Notes under the pieces: generated by a model
Seen by the model: only the letters and a program-made list of their open reading frames with translations
Told to the model about the DNA's origin: nothing
Databases searched by the model: none
In this document: positions 9,419 through 17,311 of the stretch, piece by piece
Layout: each line of letters opens with the position of its first letter
How positions within the stretch are numbered: position 1 is the first letter of the stretch
DNA from: Photobacterium alginatilyticum
Lineage (GTDB): Bacteria > Pseudomonadota > Gammaproteobacteria > Enterobacterales > Vibrionaceae
Assembly (NCBI RefSeq): GCF_009910675.1
Contig: NZ_RSEJ01000019.1
Span: 56,268-120,267, forward strand
Reading direction: 5' to 3'
Length of the DNA: 64,000 nt
Translations under genes and position numbers: made by a program

Positions 9419-10324
9419 TTACAGGTCGTCAATATAACCCAGGCTTCGCAGTGCACGTTCGTCATCTGCCCAGCCCGACTTCACTTTGACCCACAGTTCC
9501 AGGTATACCTTGCGCTCGAACAGCTCTTCCATATCAATACGGGCTTCACGGCCGATGACTTTCATCTTCTCGCCATTTTTACCGATCACCATTTTCTTCT
9601 GGCCCTTACGTTCAACCAGAATCAAACCGTTGATATCAAAGCCATTGGTACGCGGGTTATAATCAAAACGCTCGATTTCAACCGTCACAGAATACGGCAG
9701 CTCGTCACCCAGGAAGCGCATCAGCTTCTCACGGATAATTTCCGACGCCATAAAGCGCTGGGAACGATCCGTCACATATTCTTCCGGGAAGTAATACTCC
9801 CCTTCCGGCAGGTGCTCACGAACAATCTTCTCTACCGCGTCGACGTTAGTCCCGTGCTTGGCCGATACCGGCACGACATCCACGAACTCCATCTTGCGAG
9901 ACAATTCTTCAAGGTGAGGGAACAGCTCGTGCTTGTCCTTGACGTTATCGACCTTGTTGAGCAACAGTACTGTCGGCAGCTCACTTTTAATCAGCTTATT
10001 CAGTACCATTTCATCATCGTCAGTCCACATCGTGCCATCAACCAGAAACAGAACCAGCTCGACATCCGTCAGCGAGCTGCTGGCCGCACGGTTCATCAGG
10101 CGGTTGATCGTACGTTTCTCTTCGATATGAAGTCCCGGCGTATCCACGTACACAGCCTGGTAACCGTCACGGGTATCAACCCCCATAATGCGGTGGCGCG
10201 TAGTCTGTGGCTTGCGCGAGGTGATTGACAGCTTCTGGCCAACCAGACGGTTTAATAGGGTCGATTTGCCGACGTTAGGTCGGCCGACGATGGCAATAAA
10301 GCCGCAATGCTGTTTATCTGTCAT
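9419..10324 (-). CDS. era: GTPase Era
   Basis: Essential GTPase that binds the 3' end of 16S rRNA during 30S maturation. The 301 residues match the family. The G domain has G1 GRPNVGKST near residue 14, the TTRH effector region, G3 DTPGLH, and G4 NKVD. The C-terminal KH domain carries MVIGKNGEKMKVIGREAR. The start overlaps the rnc stop (ATGA), the classic rnc-era coupling. RNase III may autoregulate this transcript as in E. coli, but nothing here proves that. Confidence 0.98.
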   Translation of the reverse strand: MTDKQHCGFIAIVGRPNVGKSTLLNRLVGQKLSITSRKPQTTRHRIMGVDTRDGYQAVYVDTPGLHIEEKRTINRLMNRAASSSLTDVELVLFLVDGTMWTDDDEMVLNKLIKSELPTVLLLNKVDNVKDKHELFPHLEELSRKMEFVDVVPVSAKHGTNVDAVEKIVREHLPEGEYYFPEEYVTDRSQRFMASEIIREKLMRFLGDELPYSVTVEIERFDYNPRTNGFDINGLILVERKGQKKMVIGKNGEKMKVIGREARIDMEELFERKVYLELWVKVKSGWADDERALRSLGYIDDL

Positions 10325-10995
10325 GATTCCAACTGCTTAAGCGCAATCTCTGCCGCTGCCTGCTCTGCCTTGCGCCGACTGCCGCCCTTACCGATAACAG
10401 GCTTATCCAGGCCCGTCACTTCACACTGTACCGTGAACTCTTGGTTGTGAGCCTCACCGTGTACCTTAGTTACAGTATATGCTGGAAGCGGCAAGCGACG
10501 CCCCTGCAGACACTCTTGCAGACGTGTCTTCGGATCTTTCTGGTTGATACCCGGTTTGATGGTATCCAAACGCGACTGGTACCAGTCCAGCACGATCTTG
10601 CGAACCACCTCGATATCGCTGTCGAGGTAGATGGCACCGATAATCGCTTCCACGCAGTCAGCCAGAATGGAATCACGACGGAAACCACCACTCTTGAGCT
10701 CGCCCGGACCAAGCAGCAAGTGATCACCCAGATCAAACTCACGACCAAGCTCAGCCAGGGTCTTGCCACGGACCAGGGTCGCACGCATGCGGCTCATGTC
10801 ACCTTCATCCACATTCGGGAAACGGTGGTAGAGATCATCTGCGATAACGAAACTCAGGATTGAGTCGCCCAGAAACTCCAGGCGTTCGTTATGCGTCCCG
10901 TTGGCACTGCGGTGTGTCAGTGCCAGGGTCATTAAATCAATATTCTTAAATTGGTAACCCAGCTTACGCTGAAGTCTATTTGCAGGAGATGTCAT
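10321..10995 (-). CDS. rnc: Ribonuclease III
   Basis: Double-strand-specific endoribonuclease that processes rRNA precursors and structured mRNAs. The 224-residue product has the catalytic signature NERLEFLGDSILSFV near residues 37-51 and the second acidic cluster DCVEAIIGAIYLDS near residues 113-126, followed by a dsRNA-binding domain ending GKGGSRRKAEQAAAEIAL. The stop overlaps the era start by four bases. lepB ends 10 bp upstream on the same strand, giving the conserved lepA-lepB-rnc-era order. Confidence 0.98.
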   Translation of the reverse strand: MTSPANRLQRKLGYQFKNIDLMTLALTHRSANGTHNERLEFLGDSILSFVIADDLYHRFPNVDEGDMSRMRATLVRGKTLAELGREFDLGDHLLLGPGELKSGGFRRDSILADCVEAIIGAIYLDSDIEVVRKIVLDWYQSRLDTIKPGINQKDPKTRLQECLQGRRLPLPAYTVTKVHGEAHNQEFTVQCEVTGLDKPVIGKGGSRRKAEQAAAEIALKQLES

Positions 10996-11005
10996 TTTAT
11001 CCCGA

Positions 11006-11905
11006 TCAGTTTATGCCACCGATGCGACTAAAGCGCACACCGGTAGGAATCCAAGATGGAAGTGCACTATCAGCACCTCGTTCAAACTCAAAGCTGATCC
11101 AGATCCCGACCGCCTTGCCAACCAGGTTGGCTTCAGGCACAAAGCCCCAATAACGGCTATCTGCACTGTTGTCGCGGTTATCACCCATAACGAAGTACTG
11201 TCCTTCAGGTACAACCCACTCGCTGACACCCGGACGCGGCTGGTATGCCAGCGTACGGTCACGCTTCAGTGGATGCACCAGGATCTGATGTTCATGTTCA
11301 CCCAGCTTTTCGTTAAATTGAACCAAACGCGTCATGCCCTGGCTAAACTCGCTGTCCGTCATATTTTCCAGCGGCACCGGCTTACACTCGGTAGCCCCTT
11401 TGGGTGCAACACAAATCTGTTTGTGGGCACTATAACGCACCGTGTCGCCCGGCATACCGACTACGCGCTTGATGTAGTCAATTTGAGGTTGAGGCGGAAA
11501 CTTAAAGACCACAATATCACCACGCTCCGGCTCGCCCGTTTCAACCAGCTTGTGACGGAAAACAGGATCACGGAGACCGTAGGCATATTTCTCAACCAGG
11601 ATGAAGTCACCAACAAGCAATGTCGGCATCATCGAACCGGATGGGATCTGGAACGGCTCATAAATAAAAGAGCGAAATACCATAATTAGCGCAATCACCG
11701 GAAACATCGAGCTGGCTGATTCCACCCAGCTCGGTTGCGGTGCTACGGCTTGCAGGGTTTTAGCATCAACTTGATCGCCGGCATTTGCGGCGGCAGCTTC
11801 AATTTTCAATTGGCGCTTCGGCGCCCAGATAAATTTATCCAATGCCCAAATGATCCCGGTTACCAGCGTCGCCAGTACCAGAATTAGCGAAAAAGTATTA
11901 GCCAT
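11006..11905 (-). CDS. lepB: Signal peptidase I (LepB)
   Basis: Inner-membrane Ser/Lys protease that removes signal peptides from exported proteins. I place the start at the ATG at 11905 (MANTFSLILVLATLVTG), preceded by AGGGA with 5-base spacing; a longer frame from 11953 lacks such support. The product is 299 residues. Two N-terminal hydrophobic segments precede the catalytic serine in IPSGSMMPTLLVGDF; the general-base lysine is in DYIKRVVGMPGD, and the C-terminal box is MGDNRDNSADSRYWG. It lies between lepA and rnc on the same strand. Confidence 0.96.
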   Translation of the reverse strand: MANTFSLILVLATLVTGIIWALDKFIWAPKRQLKIEAAAANAGDQVDAKTLQAVAPQPSWVESASSMFPVIALIMVFRSFIYEPFQIPSGSMMPTLLVGDFILVEKYAYGLRDPVFRHKLVETGEPERGDIVVFKFPPQPQIDYIKRVVGMPGDTVRYSAHKQICVAPKGATECKPVPLENMTDSEFSQGMTRLVQFNEKLGEHEHQILVHPLKRDRTLAYQPRPGVSEWVVPEGQYFVMGDNRDNSADSRYWGFVPEANLVGKAVGIWISFEFERGADSALPSWIPTGVRFSRIGGIN

Positions 11906-12041
11906 TTTAATCCCTAATAAATGTAACAGTGCAGCAAGAAACTCTTGCTGCACTGCTCATTGACACTTGCTTCAGAACTCCGGAGTTGCCTCCGGCCATT
12001 GGTATGCTTTCTGAGGCAATGACAATGAGTAAAGTAGTTAC

Positions 12042-13838
12042 TTACTTGTCTTTACCTACATGCAGAATCGCCAGGAACGCTTCCTGAGGCAGCTCGACGT
12101 TACCGATCTGCTTCATACGCTTCTTACCTTCTTTCTGCTTCTGTAGCAGTTTCTTCTTACGACTGATATCACCACCGTAACATTTCGCGATTACGTTTTT
12201 ACGTAACTGCTTAACCGTTGCACGGGCAATGATCATACCGCCAATGGCTGCCTGAATCGCAATGTCGAACATTTGACGAGGAATAAATTCTTTCATCTTG
12301 TCGACTAAATCACGACCACGGCCATGAGCGTTGTCTTTGTGCGTAATGATAGCTAGCGCATCAACACGCTCGCCATTGATCATGACGTCAACACGTACCA
12401 TGTTCGACGCTTCGTAGCGCTGGAAGTTGTAATCCAGAGATGCATAACCACGCGAGGTAGACTTCAGACGGTCGAAGAAATCCAGTACCACTTCGGACAT
12501 CGGAATATCGTAAGTCAATGCCACTTGGTTACCGTGGTAAACCATATCCACCTGTACACCACGCTTTTCGATACACAGGGTAATAACGTTACCAAGGTAC
12601 TCAGACGGTACAAGGATATTACAGCGAGCAATTGGCTCACCGATGGTTTCGATATCGTTCACTGCTGGTAGCTTGGACGGGCTATCAACGTAAATCGTTT
12701 CGCCGTCAGTTTTCTCGACTTCGTATACTACGGTTGGTGCCGTGGTAATTAGCGCGAGGTTATATTCACGCTCCAAACGTTCCTGGATGATCTCCATATG
12801 GAGCATACCCAGGAAGCCACAACGAAAACCAAAACCCAGTGCCGCAGAGCTTTCTGGCTCGTAGAATAGAGAGGCATCGTTCAGGCTTAGTTTGCCCAGT
12901 GCATCACGGAAGTTCTCGTAGTCATCTGAAGAGACAGGGAACAAACCCGCATAAACCTGAGGCTTCACTTTTTGGAAGCCCGGTAGAGGCTCTTCACAAC
13001 CGCCTTTCGATAGCGTGATGGTATCACCCACAGGTGCACCGAGGATGTCTTTGATACCACAAACAACCCAACCCACTTCGCCGGTATTAAGCTCTGGTGT
13101 ATCAATTTGTTTTGGTGTGAAGATACCAAGACGGTCAATGCCCCAGACCTGACCAGTGCTCATCATTTTTATCTTGGCATTTTTCTTCAGTGAGCCGTTT
13201 TTCACTCGAACCAAAGAAACAACACCCAGGTAATTATCAAACCATGAGTCAATAATCAGTGCCTGTAACGGCGCGTCAGGATCACCTTCCGGTGCAGGAA
13301 TCGCAGTAACGATGTTTTCAAGAACATCTTCGACACCCAGACCCGTTTTCGCCGAACAACGGGTCGCTTCCAGTGCGTCGATACCGACGATTTCTTCAAT
13401 TTCTTCTGATACACGCTCAGGATCGGCGGCCGGCAGGTCGATTTTATTCAAAATCGGCACTACCTCCAAATCCATTTCCATTGCTGTATAGCAGTTGGCC
13501 AGCGTCTGGGCTTCTACCCCCTGACCGGCATCGACCACCAGCAGCGCACCTTCACAGGCTGCCAGAGAACGTGAAACTTCGTAAGAGAAGTCGACGTGTC
13601 CCGGGGTGTCGATAAAGTTAAGCTGATACGTCTCACCATCTTTCGCCTTATAGTCGAGCGTCACGCTCTGGGCTTTGATGGTGATACCGCGTTCGCGTTC
13701 AAGGTCCATGGAGTCCAGAACCTGCGCTTCCATTTCACGATCGGAAAGGCCGCCGCAGACTTGGATTAGACGGTCAGATAGGGTCGACTTACCATGGTCG
13801 ATATGTGCAATAATCGAAAAATTACGAATGTGCTTCAT
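12042..13838 (-). CDS. lepA: Elongation factor 4 (LepA)
   Basis: Translational GTPase that promotes back-translocation and ribosome assembly or initiation under stress. The 598 residues equal the family norm. The G domain has AHIDHGKSTLSDRL, FIDTPGHVDFSYEV and NKIDLPAADPERV. EF-G-like domains II, III and V follow, and the LepA-specific C-terminal domain ends in AILHVGKDK. lepB follows after 136 bp and rseC precedes it, as in E. coli. No unusual codons or truncation. Confidence 0.98.
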   Translation of the reverse strand: MKHIRNFSIIAHIDHGKSTLSDRLIQVCGGLSDREMEAQVLDSMDLERERGITIKAQSVTLDYKAKDGETYQLNFIDTPGHVDFSYEVSRSLAACEGALLVVDAGQGVEAQTLANCYTAMEMDLEVVPILNKIDLPAADPERVSEEIEEIVGIDALEATRCSAKTGLGVEDVLENIVTAIPAPEGDPDAPLQALIIDSWFDNYLGVVSLVRVKNGSLKKNAKIKMMSTGQVWGIDRLGIFTPKQIDTPELNTGEVGWVVCGIKDILGAPVGDTITLSKGGCEEPLPGFQKVKPQVYAGLFPVSSDDYENFRDALGKLSLNDASLFYEPESSAALGFGFRCGFLGMLHMEIIQERLEREYNLALITTAPTVVYEVEKTDGETIYVDSPSKLPAVNDIETIGEPIARCNILVPSEYLGNVITLCIEKRGVQVDMVYHGNQVALTYDIPMSEVVLDFFDRLKSTSRGYASLDYNFQRYEASNMVRVDVMINGERVDALAIITHKDNAHGRGRDLVDKMKEFIPRQMFDIAIQAAIGGMIIARATVKQLRKNVIAKCYGGDISRKKKLLQKQKEGKKRMKQIGNVELPQEAFLAILHVGKDK

Positions 13839-13916
13839 GAATTGGCGTGACTAACTCGTGATTAAAAATGAATGGGATCTACAGATCAAGTTGACAGATT
13901 CTACCGAATTTAACGG

Positions 13917-14414
13917 CTAGTCGCTATCTTTCGATGCGGCATTTATTGTACTGCCGGCAGATATGGGGTTGCCCAACACCCGAATCAGGTTCGGTTTATA
14001 GGCCGAATTGCCTTCCAGACGCTTGGCCAGACGACGTGCCAGCAACAAGCCCGCGGCCGCACTCAACACTGCTGTCAGGATCACTCCCAGCTCACCACCA
14101 CCGGCTAATTCAACAAACCACCACTGCCCGAATACTGCTCCCAGCACTAAGGATAGCAAAGGCAGCACATAAACCAGTACTGCCGAATGCAACATACTTT
14201 GTTCGGGCAAACCGATTTCGACGACTTCGCCAACCGATACCCGAGTCCGGGTCGCTATTTGTACCCGATGACTACGCCCCGGGACCGCCTTGCTGACGAT
14301 ACCGGTACCGCAGCTATCACGTGACGCACAGTGACCACAACTGGTCTGCTGCTGACAGGTCACCGTAATGACACCGGGGTCGACGGCTACTACCGTCGCC
14401 AATGAGCGCATCAT
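13917..14414 (-). CDS. rseC: SoxR-reducing/sigma-E regulatory protein RseC
   Basis: Inner-membrane protein encoded in the rpoE operon; in E. coli it is also part of the system that reduces SoxR. The product has 165 residues. The N-terminal cytoplasmic region has a Cys-rich motif (CQQQTSCGHCASRDSCG, near residues 20-36), then two transmembrane helices (about residues 78-95 and 105-125) and a short basic tail. The start overlaps the rseB stop by four bases (ATGA). Assignment rests on the motif plus operon position. Confidence 0.94.
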   Translation of the reverse strand: MMRSLATVVAVDPGVITVTCQQQTSCGHCASRDSCGTGIVSKAVPGRSHRVQIATRTRVSVGEVVEIGLPEQSMLHSAVLVYVLPLLSLVLGAVFGQWWFVELAGGGELGVILTAVLSAAAGLLLARRLAKRLEGNSAYKPNLIRVLGNPISAGSTINAASKDSD

Positions 14415-15400
14415 GGCGTCGTTTCTCCTGCAGCATTGGCCTTGCCGGTCAGAAACGCGACAGACTCGGCTACACGACGGGCTGTTGCCGGTGGAATATC
14501 GCCAACCACCGTCACTTCTTTATCCTTGAGCAGGTAGCTATGCAGGGTTCTGCGCCCCTGGCGTACCAGCTGCTCCCTGACGGTAAAGCTGTCGGCAGAC
14601 GAGACATAGATAGAGAAGCTAAACAGGCCATCACTGTACATTTTGCTTTCGACCGGACGCTCGGTCATCATCAGGCGATGACGGTTACGGGATACCGACT
14701 CAAACCCCTGTGGCAGCCAGTTGGCATGCCAGCTCAGCTCCGCCTGAGGCTGCGGAGGCAATTTGACCACCGCTGGCAGCTCGACGGTTTTCAGGCTTCT
14801 CAATACATCCCCGACTTTCGGGTTCACGACATAGGAGACGGCACGATACTGCTCAAGCGGCTCGCCATCGCGATCCAGCAGGTCGGCCCGCATTACCAGC
14901 TTGCTCCGGGTATCAACCCATATCAGGTAGGAATAGCGCGCCCCGTCTTTCGGTGCGATACGAACGACATCACAGGCAACCCCCGCTTCCCGGGCCCGCC
15001 CCATTGAAATGAAGTCATAGAACTGCGCCAGCTCCTCGATATCTGACTTCATGATCGGCGGCAGAGGCGCAACCATCTTGTTGCTGTTGATGGTGAACGG
15101 ATCGAGACCCGGTTCAAAATAGCTCACCTCGCTGCCCCGCTGGATAACCTCTCGCGGCGGACCGCTCAGGTAAACCAGGTGCGCGTACGTCTCGCCGTCT
15201 TCAAAGGTATGGCGATAACGTAACGGCTCAATACTGTTTTTCTTGATAAGTATGTACGACAGCTCATAGCTGAGCCCACGGCTAGCCTCATCCATTTGAT
15301 GCAACAAAGCCTCTGCAGAAGAAACTGAGTCTTCCGCAGAGGCTTGCAATGGCATCATAAGGCTGACCAGTGTCACTACACCGACCAGAATCTTTCTCAT
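14411..15400 (-). CDS. rseB: Sigma-E regulator RseB, periplasmic
   Basis: RseB binds the periplasmic part of RseA and blocks DegS cleavage until mislocalised lipids or LPS displace it. The 329-residue protein has a signal peptide (MRKILVGVVTLVSLMMPLQASA, cleavage near residue 22) and the two-domain LolA-like/RseB fold (for example VYLSGPPREVIQRG and YLIWVDTRSKLVMRADLLD). It lies 12 bp downstream of rseA and overlaps rseC, so it belongs to the rpoE-rseABC operon. Confidence 0.96.
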   Translation of the reverse strand: MRKILVGVVTLVSLMMPLQASAEDSVSSAEALLHQMDEASRGLSYELSYILIKKNSIEPLRYRHTFEDGETYAHLVYLSGPPREVIQRGSEVSYFEPGLDPFTINSNKMVAPLPPIMKSDIEELAQFYDFISMGRAREAGVACDVVRIAPKDGARYSYLIWVDTRSKLVMRADLLDRDGEPLEQYRAVSYVVNPKVGDVLRSLKTVELPAVVKLPPQPQAELSWHANWLPQGFESVSRNRHRLMMTERPVESKMYSDGLFSFSIYVSSADSFTVREQLVRQGRRTLHSYLLKDKEVTVVGDIPPATARRVAESVAFLTGKANAAGETTP

Positions 15401-15412
15401 TTATCCGCCAGA

Positions 15413-16060
15413 TCAGTTTGTTTCTAACAAAGTTTTATCAATACTGCCATCTTCGGCATTCAAACGCAGCTGGAGTTCATAATCCTGAAGCATCGCATTA
15501 ATACGGCGTCGCTGCTCCATCACTTGGGCTTCACTCGGCGCGGCATGGCTATTACTGCGCACAGAATCTCGGGTCAGACTAACAGGTTCGGCCGTACCGG
15601 CAAAAGGAATGGTCTGTAGTACCGGGATCTGTGAATCAGCAGGGTTGCTGACGACGCCATCGTCACCACCGTTGTACTGCTGAACACCAACAATCACAGC
15701 CAAAGAGACACAGGCCGCGACAGCCACCTGGCCAAACTGCGTCAACCAGGCTGGCAGGGTGCGTTTTGCCTGTTGCGGTGTCGGTTGCGGCTCGGCCGTT
15801 TCACGTACCGTTGCAAGCTGAACCACTTGCGCAGGCTCTGATACGCCAGTATGGGCCGGCTCATTTTCCAACGCCATTGCCACGCTCGCAGCAATATCCC
15901 AATCCTTGTTTTGCGGCGCTTCCCCCCGCATTACATCACCGATCAGATTAAAGTGCTGCCAAGTTTGCTGGCTGTCATCATCAACGGCCAAGGCATTAAT
16001 AATGCTCTGATCCAGTTCTTCACCATCTAATAGTGCCGAAATCTTTTGTTTATCAGCCAT
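15413..16060 (-). CDS. rseA: Anti-sigma-E factor RseA
   Basis: Membrane-spanning anti-sigma factor that holds sigma-E at the membrane until cleaved by DegS, RseP and ClpXP. From MADKQK at 16060 it is 215 residues; a start three codons earlier (16069) is equally possible. The N-terminal cytoplasmic domain has the family pattern (ISALLDGEELD, WQHFNLIGDVMRGE). A single transmembrane segment lies near residues 103-122 (FGQVAVAACVSLAVIVGV), followed by a periplasmic tail. It starts just downstream of rpoE. Confidence 0.95.
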   Translation of the reverse strand: MADKQKISALLDGEELDQSIINALAVDDDSQQTWQHFNLIGDVMRGEAPQNKDWDIAASVAMALENEPAHTGVSEPAQVVQLATVRETAEPQPTPQQAKRTLPAWLTQFGQVAVAACVSLAVIVGVQQYNGGDDGVVSNPADSQIPVLQTIPFAGTAEPVSLTRDSVRSNSHAAPSEAQVMEQRRRINAMLQDYELQLRLNAEDGSIDKTLLETN

Positions 16061-16085
16061 TTTTTTCACCGTATTGGCTTAACAT

Positions 16086-16664
16086 TTATCGCTGCATTAG
16101 AGGACGAATTCGTTTTTCGACCGCCTCTCGTGCACGGAAAATACGTGATCTTACCGTACCAACCGGACATCCCATGACTTCTGCAATTTCTTCATAGCTC
16201 AAACCTTCCAGCTCGCGCAATGTGATTGCTGTTTTGAGATCATCCGGTAATGCTTCAATGGTACTAAAGACTACCCGCTTCAATTCATCTGACAACATTT
16301 GGTTCTCAGGGTTCGATATTTCTTTCAAGGCATTTCCACTTTCGTAGTATTCAGCCTCTTCAGCATCGACATCTGACGCCGGCGGACGGCGTCCCTGGGC
16401 AACCAAATAGTTTTTCGCCGTATTAACGGCAATTCGGTACAGCCATGTGTAAAACGCACTTTCCCCACGAAATGTCGGCAAAGCACGATACGCTTTTATG
16501 AACGCTTCCTGAGCGACATCCGGCACATCACCGGAGTTGCTGACATATCGGGCAACCAGGCTACATACCTTATTCTGGTATTTAACCACCAACAGGTTAA
16601 ATGCCTGCTTGTCACCACGCTGTACCCGCTCAATTAATACCTGATCAGTTTGCTGCTCGCTCAT
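16086..16664 (-). CDS. rpoE: RNA polymerase sigma-E factor RpoE
   Basis: Extracytoplasmic-function sigma factor for envelope stress. The 192-residue protein has region 2 (AFNLLVVKYQNKV, DVPDVAQEAFIKAYRAL, FYTWLYRIAVNTAKNY) and region 4 (ALPDDLKTAITLRELEG, SYEEIAEVMGCPVGTVRSRI). It heads the leftward rpoE-rseA-rseB-rseC operon and is divergent from nadB, the conserved arrangement. The intergenic region toward nadB is interrupted by a 266-bp structured repeat. I did not find a convincing sigma-E autoregulatory promoter by eye. Confidence 0.98.
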   Translation of the reverse strand: MSEQQTDQVLIERVQRGDKQAFNLLVVKYQNKVCSLVARYVSNSGDVPDVAQEAFIKAYRALPTFRGESAFYTWLYRIAVNTAKNYLVAQGRRPPASDVDAEEAEYYESGNALKEISNPENQMLSDELKRVVFSTIEALPDDLKTAITLRELEGLSYEEIAEVMGCPVGTVRSRIFRAREAVEKRIRPLMQR

Positions 16665-16918
16665 TCGAGCGTGTACTCCTATATCCGTCTTTCACTCGTG
16701 ATTTCTAACTCGCCTGCCAACTGCCGGGTCCAACGTCCCAATAAGGTCTAAGCCTGGACGCGCTTTGTTACAACAGTATAAAGCTCAGTCAAAACAGGGT
16801 CGTATGAAAAATATGAGCATGAGCACTATCTAAGACTCAGCGATAAAAGCAAAGTTCCCCGTGCGAAAGAAATAATTTCTCATTAATAGTGCGCGATTTT
16901 TTATCCGCAATGAAGCAG

Positions 16919-17184
16919 TATACCCAAGCTACCTCAAGATGCTCGTTTCAGCGAGAATTACTTGGCTTGTAGGCTAGGCACCGATTAGAAAATCTAGTGG
17001 CTCTAAATTAATAATCGGTAACACCGCATAGAAGCCAAGTAAACTCGCCCTTTGGGAGTGAGCCAGCGAACTCATTTCTGTGTCAAATAACGTTGAAAGG
17101 GAATACCATTCCTACCGTCATTTTCCTTGAACTGAGCTCGCTGGTCTCACTCTGAACCCTGCATCTTGAGGTAGCTTGGGTATA
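16919..17184 (+). repeat. Structured 266-bp inverted-repeat element, copy 1 (rpoE-nadB)
   Basis: A 24-bp perfect terminal inverted repeat (16919-16942 and 17161-17184, starting TATACCCAAGC) bounds the element, which opens and closes with TATA. Inside are two hairpin arms. Arm 1: 16960-16968 pairs with 17032-17040, and 16980-16987 with 17012-17019, closing on a conserved loop at 16988-17009. Arm 2: 17056-17074 pairs with 17133-17152 (one bulge), 17086-17092 with 17116-17122, and 17100-17104 with 17108-17112. No ORF or transposase. A second copy at 28155-28421, read on the minus strand, shares the loops but not the stem sequences. Whether it is a MITE or a structured RNA is open. Confidence 0.85.
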
Positions 17185-17311
17185 TAACAATTGCTATTAA
17201 CTCAACATTATACCGCGTCAATACGATAAGTGGTTAACTAACAGTCAAAAATGACCAATTGAGATGGAATTTGGTAACATAGAGTGATTACCACAGGGAT
17301 ATGATATCGAT

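Noticed and set aside
16665..16800. Sigma-E autoregulatory promoter for rpoE
   Set aside because: A GAGCTTTA resembles part of the -35, but no matching -10 lies at the right distance.
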